Positions 24,072 to 32,036 of a stretch of 34,538 nt of DNA are shown here, in pieces. Position numbers and translations under genes: made by a program. The notes under the pieces were generated by a model. It ran no database searches, had not been told where the DNA came from, and saw only the letters and a program-made list of their open reading frames with translations. This stretch comes from Planctomycetota bacterium (GTDB lineage: Bacteria; Planctomycetota; Phycisphaerae; Phycisphaerales; SM1A02): NCBI GenBank assembly GCA_003671025.1, contig QWPW01000023.1:1-34538 (forward strand), read 5' to 3'. Numbering within the stretch: position 1 is the stretch's first letter; every line of letters begins with the position of its first letter.

Positions 24072-24734
24072 TCACGCGGTGATGAACCCTTCGCGGACGG
24101 CGTAAAGCGCCAATTCAACCCGATCATGGATGTCGAGTTTTTCCATCACGCTGGTGACATGCTTGTCCACGGTCTTGACTGAGATGCCCAGCATTTCCGC
24201 GATTTGTTTCTTGGCGTAACCCTTGCCTACATAGCGAAGCACTTCGATTTCGCGCTCAGAGATTGCCGTACCGCGCGTGCCTGTGATCTTGCGCTTGCGA
24301 ATCGCAGAGGTGTCGCCGCGCACGCGCTCCGCTGCGCGTGGCGAAAAGTATTGTTCGCCGCGCGCGATGGCGCGAATCGCGCCGGGGATCGCATCGGGAT
24401 CATCGCTCTTCACGATGAAACCAAGCGCGCCCACCTTCAGCGCTTGCTCGATCGCGCGATCGGAATCAGTCGCGGTCAAAAACATAATCGCGGTGTGTGG
24501 GCGCAATTGCAGGATGTGGCTCGCGGCGTGAAAGGCGTCTACTCCAGGCATGTCGACGTCGAGCACGACCACCGAGGGCGAATGCTTGTGTGCAAGTTCC
24601 ACGGCATCAGCCCCATTCGAAGCTTCGCACACCACGCGTAAATCGTCGGTCGCGTTGAGCACCGAGACCAGTGCAGAGCGAATGAGCGCATGATCATCAA
24701 CAACGAGAACAGTGGTCGGACGAGCGGTGGCCAT
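24072..24734 (-). CDS. NarL/FixJ-family DNA-binding response regulator
   Basis: 220 aa from ATG 24734 (MATARPTTVLVVDDH). The receiver domain has the acidic pair D13/D14, phospho-acceptor D59 in VVVLDVDMPG, T87 in FLTATD and K109 in GFIVKSDD, all intact. The C-terminal LuxR-type HTH (ISEREIEVLRYVGKGYAKKQIAEMLGISVKTVDKHVTSVMEKL) binds DNA. No histidine kinase is encoded nearby, so it is an orphan in this window. The downstream RluA gene overlaps or nearly abuts it. Confidence 0.94.
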   Translation of the reverse strand: MATARPTTVLVVDDHALIRSALVSVLNATDDLRVVCEASNGADAVELAHKHSPSVVVLDVDMPGVDAFHAASHILQLRPHTAIMFLTATDSDRAIEQALKVGALGFIVKSDDPDAIPGAIRAIARGEQYFSPRAAERVRGDTSAIRKRKITGTRGTAISEREIEVLRYVGKGYAKKQIAEMLGISVKTVDKHVTSVMEKLDIHDRVELALYAVREGFITA

Positions 24735-25040
24735 TCGCGAAGAATACGGGAATCGTCGCAAAATGGCAGTGGTTTTGCGTTGAGTCACTTGAATTGTGAT
24801 CGGCGGCTCCATGGCTGTATGTCGAGGCCAAGAGTCCACACATCAGTGCCAACATCCCCTGAAGATGTTGCGAGTCATTTGCGCTTTAGTTGTCTTGGGG
24901 GGAGTTGGGGTGGCCGCCTTATTGCGACCGCTTCAATGCTCAGTATTCTTTTGAAAGTGAGTTTGGCCGACGAGCACACGTACCCGCTCCCCCACGTTTG
25001 CTGCTGATTCATTCAAGAGCACATGCAAGGAACCAAGGCA
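24735..25040. other. Divergent intergenic region upstream of response regulator and ECF-like sigma genes
   Basis: 306 bp without a credible gene. It contains a perfect inverted repeat, CAACATC-7 nt-GATGTTG (24850-24870), shaped like a dimer-binding operator or short hairpin, and a sigma70-like promoter at 24922-24949 facing the sigma gene. The inverted repeat is ~50 bp upstream of the -35 box, a usual distance for an activator site. Confidence 0.5.
24922..24949 (+). promoter_or_regulatory. Sigma70-like promoter for the ECF-like sigma gene
   Basis: TTGCGA (24922-24927) and TATTCT (24944-24949) are separated by 16 bp; each matches four of six consensus bases. The predicted leader is ~85 nt before ATG 25041. 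Confidence 0.4.
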
Positions 25041-25769
25041 ATGAATTCAATCGAGTCTGAGGAATCCCCCGTTCACGCGACCCAAATCCGAGCAGCCCTC
25101 GTACTCGACCTCTTTGACCTCTACTACGAACGTGTGTTTGCGTTCCTGCGCAAGTCGACGACCCCCGACGCGGCCGAAGACCTCGCCCAAGAGACCTTCG
25201 TTCGACTCCTGCAACACCCCGATCTTGAGAGTTTGACGCTTTCGATCAGCTACCTGCTCAAGATTGCCCACAACCTACTCCGCCGCCGCTACGCACGCGC
25301 CTCCCGACTGCGCGAGTTGCTCGAAGAACGCGCGCACAACGAACCCGAGCTCTCCGGAGGCGTCGCCAAGGCCAGCAAGTACGCCGCGGGCGACCTCGGC
25401 TCTCACAGTGCGGGCGAGGTGTTAGAAACGGCGCTGGGGCTGCTCAGCCGCGACGAGGAAGACGCGATTCGGCTCATCGTCTGCGAAGGCAAAAGTTACC
25501 AACACGCGGCCCAATCGCTCGGGGTTTCCGTCTCAACGATCAACAATTGGAAGCACCGCGGGATCATCAAGCTCCGTCGATTGCTCGGTGAGTCCGATGC
25601 CGTCGACGCGGGCGCGGACGAAGTGGCGGCGAGAGAAGCCCACCTTGCGGATGGCATCGACGCGCAGCGATCACGCTTCATCCCTGTGCGCGTGTGTGAG
25701 ATCGACCTCACCGTCGAGGTTCCTACCAAGAAGCCCAAAAGCGACAGGCCAACGCGACGAGTCGGTTGA
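25041..25769 (+). CDS. Sigma-70 family ECF-like sigma factor with a C-terminal extension
   Basis: 242 aa from ATG 25041, preferred over ATG 25023 because AAGGA lies 9 nt before it. Region 2: LYYERVFAFLRKSTTPDAAEDLAQETFVRLLQ, then SISYLLKIAHNLLRRRYARASR. Region 4: LLSRDEEDAIRLIVCEGKSYQHAAQSLGVSVSTINNWKHRGIIKLRRLL. After region 4 there are ~60 further residues (ESDAVDAGADEVAAREA... ending KKPKSDRPTRRVG), a mostly acidic then basic tail not needed for sigma function. No anti-sigma gene is adjacent, so it stands alone between its own promoter and a strong terminator. Control may act through the tail, by inference. Confidence 0.88.
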   Translation: MNSIESEESPVHATQIRAALVLDLFDLYYERVFAFLRKSTTPDAAEDLAQETFVRLLQHPDLESLTLSISYLLKIAHNLLRRRYARASRLRELLEERAHNEPELSGGVAKASKYAAGDLGSHSAGEVLETALGLLSRDEEDAIRLIVCEGKSYQHAAQSLGVSVSTINNWKHRGIIKLRRLLGESDAVDAGADEVAAREAHLADGIDAQRSRFIPVRVCEIDLTVEVPTKKPKSDRPTRRVG

Positions 25770-25816
25770 ACCAACTCCACCCGCGCCACCCACGCACAAC
25801 TTCAGTCATTCAAAAC

Positions 25817-25851
25817 CGCTGCACACGACAATTCGTGAGCAGCGTTTTTTT
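25817..25851 (+). terminator. Rho-independent terminator of the ECF-like sigma gene
   Basis: CGCTGC/GCAGCG outer stem, one A-A mismatch, CACGA/TCGTG inner stem, CAAT loop, followed directly by TTTTTTT. It lies ~48 bp past the stop at 25769, a textbook intrinsic terminator on +. It ends 9 bp before the stop codon of the convergent zinc-ribbon gene. Confidence 0.9.
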
Positions 25852-25860
25852 GTGCCACCC

Positions 25861-26196
25861 TCAGAAGACGCTGAGCACGCCGAGCACGCCAGCTCCCACC
25901 AGCAATGACGCAATCAAGGTCCACACCATGAGTCTCTCCCATCGCTTAATGATGCCTCGACGCGTTGGATGATGGCGACTGGTCTCACCGTCGAGCCACG
26001 TGAAGCACTTGGGACAGACATCGGCTGCGTCGAAAATCTCTGCGCCGCACTCGGGGCAATACGCTGTTTGCGAAGCGAAACGATCGCGATCAAGCGCGTC
26101 GTGTGCATCCGAGTCATCGGCGCTGGGCGCGTCAAACCCATCGTCGCGATTGCGATCGTCTTCAAACTCGTCGTCGGTTGGATGGTGTCGTGCCAT
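25861..26196 (-). CDS. Small zinc-ribbon, single-span membrane protein
   Basis: 111 aa from ATG 26196 (MARHHPTDDEF); the longer frame starts with TTG at 26244 and would run into the start of the divergent gene. A strongly acidic N-terminal ~40 residues precede a zinc ribbon with CPEC (47-50) and CPKC (61-64), a basic His/Arg stretch, and one C-terminal membrane span (~90-110, VWTLIASLLVGAGVLGVLSVF). This is a tail-anchored layout with the ribbon in the cytoplasm. Function unknown. Its start codon lies only 33 bp from that of the divergent peroxiredoxin-like gene. Confidence 0.75.
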   Translation of the reverse strand: MARHHPTDDEFEDDRNRDDGFDAPSADDSDAHDALDRDRFASQTAYCPECGAEIFDAADVCPKCFTWLDGETSRHHPTRRGIIKRWERLMVWTLIASLLVGAGVLGVLSVF

Positions 26197-26229
26197 GGAA
26201 GAAGTTCGCTCGCTAGCGTATCGGCTTCC

Positions 26230-26790
26230 ATGCCACCACTCCAAAGCTCAATGATTGCGCTCGGCACTCCCTGTCCGGCATTTGAACTCGTCGACCCGCG
26301 CGGATTTCGTATGTCCAACCGCGATGCGCACGGGCGCCCGCTGTTGGTGATGTTCTGGTGCAACCACTGTCCGTTCGTGAAGCACATCGCGGACGAGGTC
26401 GCGCAACTTTGTCGCGAGAAACTGGCGCAAGGTCTGAGCATCGCGGCCATCAGTTCCAATGATCCGCGCACCCATCCTCAGGATGGTCCCGAGCTCATGA
26501 TCCGCGAAGCGTGCCAGCGCGGGTACGTGTTCCCGTATCTGTTTGATGAGTCGCAAGAGGTCGCGCGCGCCTTCGATGCGCAGTGCACGCCCGATTTGTT
26601 TCTGTTCGACGCTGCGCATCGGTTGGCCTATCGCGGGCAGCTTGATGACAGCCGACCATCCAACGGAATTCCCGTCACGGGACGGGATCTGCGTGCAGCA
26701 ATCGACGCTGTGTTGAGTGGGCGCGAACCGTCGCCAGCGCAGTACCCATCGGTGGGATGCTCGATCAAATGGCGCGCGCGCGACGGCTAA
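26230..26790 (+). CDS. Thioredoxin-fold peroxiredoxin-like protein (PRX_like1 type)
   Basis: 186 aa from ATG 26230 (MPPLQSSMIALGTPCP), which gives the usual short N-terminus; ATG 26251 is an alternative. Diagnostic features: FWCNHCPFVKHI with a CxxC at C44 and C47, the AISSNDPRTHPQDGP segment, FDESQEVARAFDAQCTPDLFLFD with the cis-Pro, YRGQLDDSRPSNG, and the C-terminal SVGCSIKW. These define a widespread redoxin group whose electron donor and peroxide specificity are poorly known. There is no signal peptide, so it is probably cytoplasmic. It is divergent from the zinc-ribbon membrane protein. Confidence 0.92.
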   Translation: MPPLQSSMIALGTPCPAFELVDPRGFRMSNRDAHGRPLLVMFWCNHCPFVKHIADEVAQLCREKLAQGLSIAAISSNDPRTHPQDGPELMIREACQRGYVFPYLFDESQEVARAFDAQCTPDLFLFDAAHRLAYRGQLDDSRPSNGIPVTGRDLRAAIDAVLSGREPSPAQYPSVGCSIKWRARDG

Positions 26791-26866
26791 GTCGCGGCGG
26801 TGATTCGCCTCAAGCGCAGCGCGGCGAGCCACGATGTGCGAAGCAAACATGAACGGGCGCTATCAA

Positions 26867-26899
26867 CGAACAACCCTCGCATAAGGCGAGGGTTGTTCG
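26867..26899. terminator. Perfect 14-bp hairpin between redoxin gene and tRNA-Asp, probable bidirectional terminator
   Basis: CGAACAACCCTCGC pairs perfectly with GCGAGGGTTGTTCG over a 5-nt loop ATAAG. It lies 76 bp past the redoxin stop on + (followed by TATTTTCG) and 11 bp past the tRNA-Asp 3' end on -. Both sides are only modestly U-rich, the + side more so. Confidence 0.75.
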
Positions 26900-26909
26900 T
26901 ATTTTCGAG

Positions 26910-26983
26910 CGAGGCGGACGGGAATCGAACCCGCAACCACCGGCGTGACAAGCCGGTACTCTAACCAATTGAGCTACCACCCC
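26910..26983 (-). tRNA. tRNA-Asp (anticodon GTC)
   Basis: The minus strand folds into a cloverleaf: acceptor GGGGTGG/CCGCCTC with two G-U pairs, D-arm GCTC-...-GAGT, anticodon stem CCGGC/GCCGG with loop TTGTCAC (anticodon GTC), and T-loop TTCGATT. Discriminator G at 26910. CCA is not encoded. Confidence 0.96.
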
Positions 26984-27017
26984 AACAGTCATTGGTCTTC
27001 ACCGATGACGGACGGAA

Positions 27018-27045
27018 AGAGTAGCAAATCCACAGCGTGAGTCAA
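27018..27045 (-). promoter_or_regulatory. Extended -10 promoter for tRNA-Asp
   Basis: Read on the minus strand: TTGACT (27045-27040), 16 bp, then TACTCT (27023-27018) preceded by TGC, an extended -10. The -10 lies ~35 nt before the mature tRNA 5' end at 26983, and polA ends 40 bp upstream of the -35. Confidence 0.65.
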
Positions 27046-27084
27046 GCGCATCAGGCACGCGGACGCAGTCCCAAATGATGCCGC

Positions 27085-30000
27085 TCAGACATCCGACCAA
27101 CGGAAGCCAATCGCTGATGAAACTTCCAGCGGTACGCGCAAACTCATCGCGCCGCGCATGACTTCGCCGAGCAACTGCGCGACTGCGGCGGCTTCCGCGG
27201 CGGGTGCTTCGACCAACAATTCATCGTGGATCTGCAACAGCAAACGCGCTTGAGGAAACTGTGCGCACAGTGCCGCATCCAATCGCACCATTGCGATCTT
27301 GATGAGGTCCGCCGCTGATCCTTGCACCACGGTGTTCACCGCGATTCGTTCGCCAAACGCGCGCTCGCCAGGATTGCGCGATTGAATCTGCGGAATCGGA
27401 CGCCATCGATTCAGCAGCGTCGTTGCGTGACCGCGGGCCTTCGCGTCCTCGACGGCGCTGCGCAAAAACGCATCAATTCCCGCGAAGCGCGCGCGATAGC
27501 TCTTCATGATTTGTTTGGCGCGCTCGATGGTGTAGGTCGGACCGAGTCGACGCGCGAGCCCTCCCGCGGAGATGCCGTACACGATGCCGAAGTTCACCAT
27601 CTTCGCGGCAGAACGTTGCCCATCGTTCACCTCGGCGGCGTCAACCTCAAACACCTGCGCAGCGACGGCTCGGTGAATGTCTTCGCCGCGCGCGAACGCG
27701 TCGCACAAACCAGGGTCGCCCGAGAGATGCGCCAAGATGCGCAGCTCAATCTGCGAGTAGTCCGCGCTCACCAGCAGCATGCCTTCGCTGGCGGTAAACG
27801 CTTTGCGAATGGCCGCGCCGATTTCGGTGCGAATGGGAATGTTTTGCAGATTGGGATCACTCGACGAGAGCCGTCCCGTCGCCGTTCCCGTTTGATGAAA
27901 CGAACAATGAATGCGCCCCGTCTCTGGTCGCACTGCGGCATCAAGCGCCACGAGATACGTGCCCACCAGTTTGGAAAACTGGCGGTACTCCAAAATCTGA
28001 TTGGGCAACTCTGATGTGCACGCGGGATCTTCGGCGAGCTTCTCGAGAACTTCGCTGTCGGTGCTGATGCCGTGCGTCGTGCGCTTGATCACGCGCAGAC
28101 CAAGTCCAGGCGGCTCAGCGTCAATCGCGTTGAACAACACTTGCGAGAGTTGCTTCGGACTATCGGGATTGAACGGCCAGGGCGCACTGGCGGCGATGGA
28201 CTCGCGCACCGCTGCGAGGCGCACCTCGAGCGCCCGCCTTTGCATTCCCAGTTCGATGCGATCGACGCAAATGCCCGTGCGTTCCATACGCGAAAGCACG
28301 GGAATCAGCGGGATTTCCACATCGCGATACACCGCGCGTTGATCGCGCTCATCAACCACCCGCTCGAGCATGGTGGCCAATGCGAAGGCGATCTCTGCAT
28401 CTTCGGCTGCGTAGGGCGCGGCGATGGACAACGGTGCTTCGTGAAACAAACGAGGCAACGCACCCTTCGATCCCGCGAGCTTGGGACCGAGCACCGCTTC
28501 CAGTGGAATCGGCCGCACGCCCAAGATGTGTTCGCTGGTGGCATCGAGTCCGTGCGAAGGACGCGTGGGATCGACAAGCCAACTAGCGATCATCGAATCG
28601 CCCACGATGCCGCGCAGACACACATCGTGATTGAGCAGCACTGCGTAGTCGTACTTGAGATTGTGTCCCGTCTTGCCGACTGATTCGTCTTGCAGCAACG
28701 GACGCAGCAGTGCCAACGCGGCATCGGTGGTGAGATGTGTCGCAGGTTCGGGCGATCGCATGGGAACGTAGAAGCCTTCGCCTTCGCGCAATGCAATGGA
28801 GCAACCTGCGAGGCGCGCGATGGGCAACACCAGCGAATCAGTTTCGCAGTCAAACGAAAACCGACCCGCGGCGCGACACGACATGATGAGCGTGGCGAGT
28901 TCTGACTCGGTGCGAATGATGGTGGTGTCGAGCACTCTTCCGCTTGCGATCGGCTCAGCGGCGGTCTGCGCGCCTTCGAACAGCGTTCCCAGCGCGCTCG
29001 GGTCTTCGATGGTGTGCGCTGCCTTGGTCGCGTCAAAGGCAAGCAACGCTCCAAAGAGAGAACCCGCATCAACATCGCGCGCGGAAGCGGCTTTGGATTT
29101 GCGCGGCGCTCTCTGGGCACTCGAGATACTCGCCGTCGACGCAATCACTTCGGTCGAAGTGTCCCGCGTAGCACCGCCGAAGATTTCGCTGGCCTCGCTG
29201 CGCAAGCGATGAAAGCCCAACACGCGCAACATCTCGAGCAACGCAGGAAGATCACAACGCGTGGGATCGAAACGTCCATCAGCGAAGTCAAACGCGAAAT
29301 CACAATCGGTGATCAGCGTCACCAAGCGACGCGACAACGCGACGATGTCGCGGCTCGCAGCAAGAGTCTCGCCCTTCTTGCCTTTGATCGCGCTCAGATG
29401 CTCGTAGATCCCTTCGATCGAACCGTATTCCGCCAACAACAGCGCCGCCGTCTTAGGGCCGATGCCCGGCACACCAGGAACGTTGTCCGATGTGTCTCCC
29501 ATCAACGCGAGCAAGTCGATCACTTGATCGGGTCGCACGCCTTTGCCTTCGAAGAGTTGCTCCAAACCGATGTCCGCATTCTTGTGCGGATCAAACAACG
29601 TGGTCTGCGCGTCGACGAGTTGACCGAGATCTTTGTCGCGACTCACCATGCGAACGCGCGGACTCCCACCATCGCGACGAAGCCGATGCACCAGTGTCGC
29701 AATGACATCGTCGGCTTCAACTCCAGCGATGGCTAGCACCGGAATTCCCATCAAGCGCAGCGCTTCGAGACAACGCAGCACTTGCGGATGAAAGTCGTCA
29801 GGCGCGGGCGAGCGATTCGCTTTGTACTGCGGGTAGATCTCGGATCGAAAAGTTTCTTTATCCCCTGCGGCGTCGATCACCACGATGAGGCCTGTCGGTT
29901 TTTGGCTGCGAATGTAGGAAAACAGCGTCGAGATGAAGCCGAACACAAGGTTGGTTGGCTCACCAGTGACGGGACTGGAGAGGCCGCCGCGAATCGCGAA

Positions 30001-30141
30001 GTACGCACGAAAGAATTGTGCGTGGCCATCGATGATGGCGATGTGCGCGCCGATGGGCGCGGTTGTGATCGAGACGGTGGGTGAAGTGATGGCCCCCGCC
30101 GTCGAGCTCAACTCTTGTGTCTGCTCACCACCATCGTTCAT
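27085..30141 (-). CDS. polA: DNA polymerase I with 5'-3' and 3'-5' exonuclease domains
   Basis: 1018 aa from ATG 30141, which overlaps the preceding stop (ATGA 30138-30141). It fills gaps and removes RNA primers in repair and replication. The 5' nuclease domain (~30-290) has IIDGHAQFFRAYF, GVEADDVIATL, SRDKDLGQLV and LMGDTSDNVPGVPGIGPKTA. The 3'-5' exonuclease domain (~405-590) keeps its DxE metal pair (D431, E433 in FDCETDS), GHNLKYDYAVL and YAAEDAEIAF, so proofreading is probably active. The polymerase domain has DYSQIELR (~794), O-helix RSAAKMVNFGIVYG and motif C QIHDELLVEAP (H972-D973-E974). A ~50-residue Ala/Ser/Arg-rich linker (~325-375) joins the nuclease and proofreading domains. It is at the end of the mre-glmU-like cluster. 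Confidence 0.97.
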   Translation of the reverse strand: MNDGGEQTQELSSTAGAITSPTVSITTAPIGAHIAIIDGHAQFFRAYFAIRGGLSSPVTGEPTNLVFGFISTLFSYIRSQKPTGLIVVIDAAGDKETFRSEIYPQYKANRSPAPDDFHPQVLRCLEALRLMGIPVLAIAGVEADDVIATLVHRLRRDGGSPRVRMVSRDKDLGQLVDAQTTLFDPHKNADIGLEQLFEGKGVRPDQVIDLLALMGDTSDNVPGVPGIGPKTAALLLAEYGSIEGIYEHLSAIKGKKGETLAASRDIVALSRRLVTLITDCDFAFDFADGRFDPTRCDLPALLEMLRVLGFHRLRSEASEIFGGATRDTSTEVIASTASISSAQRAPRKSKAASARDVDAGSLFGALLAFDATKAAHTIEDPSALGTLFEGAQTAAEPIASGRVLDTTIIRTESELATLIMSCRAAGRFSFDCETDSLVLPIARLAGCSIALREGEGFYVPMRSPEPATHLTTDAALALLRPLLQDESVGKTGHNLKYDYAVLLNHDVCLRGIVGDSMIASWLVDPTRPSHGLDATSEHILGVRPIPLEAVLGPKLAGSKGALPRLFHEAPLSIAAPYAAEDAEIAFALATMLERVVDERDQRAVYRDVEIPLIPVLSRMERTGICVDRIELGMQRRALEVRLAAVRESIAASAPWPFNPDSPKQLSQVLFNAIDAEPPGLGLRVIKRTTHGISTDSEVLEKLAEDPACTSELPNQILEYRQFSKLVGTYLVALDAAVRPETGRIHCSFHQTGTATGRLSSSDPNLQNIPIRTEIGAAIRKAFTASEGMLLVSADYSQIELRILAHLSGDPGLCDAFARGEDIHRAVAAQVFEVDAAEVNDGQRSAAKMVNFGIVYGISAGGLARRLGPTYTIERAKQIMKSYRARFAGIDAFLRSAVEDAKARGHATTLLNRWRPIPQIQSRNPGERAFGERIAVNTVVQGSAADLIKIAMVRLDAALCAQFPQARLLLQIHDELLVEAPAAEAAAVAQLLGEVMRGAMSLRVPLEVSSAIGFRWSDV

Positions 30142-31385
30142 GACGACACCACCGCGTGCAACTCGCGCAGACGCGCTTCCACCGCAGGCGTCAGCGCGCA
30201 ACCGCGCCGAGACATCATCGCGCGCGCCGTTTGCGTGAATTTCTCGAAGCGAAACGTTCGCGGTGCATCATTGCTGTCCACTTGCCATGCGAAACGCATG
30301 ACGCATGTTTGCGGTGGTCGCGAAAGCGCAATCATCGCGCCAGTCCCGATGGTGGTTCCAGTCATGAGCCGCGTGCCAATCGCAAGCTTCGCGTGGTCCG
30401 CAATCACGCTGCCCCAGAATTGTCGACCAGTAGCGAGCAATCCGCCTTCTGGTTCGAGGCGCACGATGACGTCGCCGTAGGTGTTGAGCAGATTCGAATT
30501 GTCGCTGCCGGCGCCGATGTTCACCCACTCGCCGATGAAGCTGTCACCGAGATGTCCGTCGTGTGATTTGTTGGAGTAACTCTGGAAGATCGTTCCACCC
30601 ACTTCGCCACCAACGCGGCAATGCGGACCGATGACCGTGTTTGCTTTGATGAGCGCACGCTCGGAAATCACCGTGCCTTCGAGTACTGCGCAAGGACCAA
30701 CGAGCACGCTCAGCGGTCGAATCACCACATTCGCGCCGATGATGACCGGTCCCTTCGACGAATCGATGACGCAGAGCGGTCCCACTGTGGCGGTGCGATC
30801 GATGCGAATGGGATGCTTGCCAAACGACTGCCCTTCGTGAGGCGAGAGAGCGCGCGCGGGCGCTTGACTCAGTCGCGCACTCGACGCATAGAGCGCCAGA
30901 TCTTCTTGCAGCGTTGTGCCAATGCGCGCGGTGATGTCCCACGGTGCGTTGGCTAATGCCGCTTCGACAACAGCAGTGCGCGTGCTGCTTTCGCTCAGAC
31001 TTGGCGCTGCGCGCAACGCATCGATGGTCTGCACATTCTCAATCGTGCAACGCGCGGCGAGCAACGTGCCTTGCGCGTTGCGTTTGATGTCTCCGTGATT
31101 CATGCCCTCGAGGATGTCGAGCGAGAGCAAACGACCGTTGACCACCATTGCGTCGCGCGCGGGCGCAACGTCGGTGCGCGCGCCACTCTCGCGTGTGATC
31201 GCGCTGAGTTCATCGCGCACCAACAGCGCAGAGGCCGTCATGTTCAGTTTGGCTTCGATGCGCTCGAGCATCGTGCCCAGTCCAACGCGCAGACTAAATG
31301 CGGCGCGTACGTCTACCAGCGGACCGAACGCTCCAAGACCATCATCGAAGACATAGAGCGAGTGTGCCGCGTCGGCTGAAGTCAT
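30138..31385 (-). CDS. GlmU-family putative nucleotidyltransferase/acyltransferase (TIGR03991-like)
   Basis: 415 aa from ATG 31385 (MTSADAAHSLY). The N-terminal half (~1-200) resembles the variant nucleotidyltransferase domain of this group (FDDGLGAFGPLVDVRAAFSLRVG, VVNGRLLSL). The C-terminal half is a left-handed beta-helix of hexapeptide repeats (VIIGANVVIRPLSVLVGPCAVLEGT) with the diagnostic VGGEVGGTIFQSYSNKSHDG and FIGEWVNIGAGSDNSNLLN. By family it may join GlcN-1-P acetylation and uridylylation for UDP-GlcNAc, or act on another sugar phosphate. The gene lies between mreD (69-bp gap) and polA (ATGA overlap), an apt place for an envelope-precursor enzyme. Confidence 0.85.
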   Translation of the reverse strand: MTSADAAHSLYVFDDGLGAFGPLVDVRAAFSLRVGLGTMLERIEAKLNMTASALLVRDELSAITRESGARTDVAPARDAMVVNGRLLSLDILEGMNHGDIKRNAQGTLLAARCTIENVQTIDALRAAPSLSESSTRTAVVEAALANAPWDITARIGTTLQEDLALYASSARLSQAPARALSPHEGQSFGKHPIRIDRTATVGPLCVIDSSKGPVIIGANVVIRPLSVLVGPCAVLEGTVISERALIKANTVIGPHCRVGGEVGGTIFQSYSNKSHDGHLGDSFIGEWVNIGAGSDNSNLLNTYGDVIVRLEPEGGLLATGRQFWGSVIADHAKLAIGTRLMTGTTIGTGAMIALSRPPQTCVMRFAWQVDSNDAPRTFRFEKFTQTARAMMSRRGCALTPAVEARLRELHAVVSS

Positions 31386-31454
31386 GCGCGCACTGTACCG
31401 ATCGATCATTGTCGAGCGTCCGCGCGCAAGGACGTGATTGGTTGAAGTAACCGT

Positions 31455-32036
31455 TCAGCGGCTCATGCGCGCAGGACCCGCGGTGAGTTTTGTGGAGACC
31501 ACGAAACCCCACAAAGGTCTGGTTTTTTCGAGGCACCAGAGCACCGGCAACGCGACAACTCCATCGAGCAGCGCGCCGATGAAACGGATCCACACTTCGC
31601 TCCCGCCCGAGCCAGGCCACCACGGCGCGTCGCTTCCAGTGACCCATGCGCGCAGCAACCACGCGGCGATGAACACGATTCCAGCGAGCAGTGAAAACGC
31701 GAATGTCGCAGCGCTTCCCGCCAACGGATTGCGTCGGTAGAGCAAGCTGCGCAACTGAAGCACAGCCAACGCGCCCAGTGCAAATCCCAGCACTCGCGGA
31801 CCAGGAACAACGACGAGCATTCCATCAGCGCCAACCAGCGGCGCCAACAAATCCGCGGCGAGCCCGGCCAACATCGCAGCGCGCAATGCGCAACGACGCG
31901 CCGTCGAGAGCAACGCAAACACCACGACTGCGGGCAACACTTGCGGATGCGCGCCCGCAATTTCGAGAACGCTGCCCACACTCGAATCAAACGAGAGCGC
32001 GAGCAACACCGCGACGATGTACGCGGACCAATTCAT
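31455..32036 (-). CDS. mreD: Rod shape-determining membrane protein MreD
   Basis: 193 aa. Five or so hydrophobic segments dominate (WSAYIVAVLLALSFD, VLPAVVVFALLSTARRC, MLAGLAADLLAPL, ATFAFSLLAGIVFIAAWLL, LLDGVVALPVLWCL). Sequence identity to any MreD is low, as is usual, so the call rests on size, topology and position. The start overlaps the mreC stop in an ATGA (32033-32036). By family, it works with MreC and MreB to position the wall-synthesis machinery. Confidence 0.85.
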   Translation of the reverse strand: MNWSAYIVAVLLALSFDSSVGSVLEIAGAHPQVLPAVVVFALLSTARRCALRAAMLAGLAADLLAPLVGADGMLVVVPGPRVLGFALGALAVLQLRSLLYRRNPLAGSAATFAFSLLAGIVFIAAWLLRAWVTGSDAPWWPGSGGSEVWIRFIGALLDGVVALPVLWCLEKTRPLWGFVVSTKLTAGPARMSR

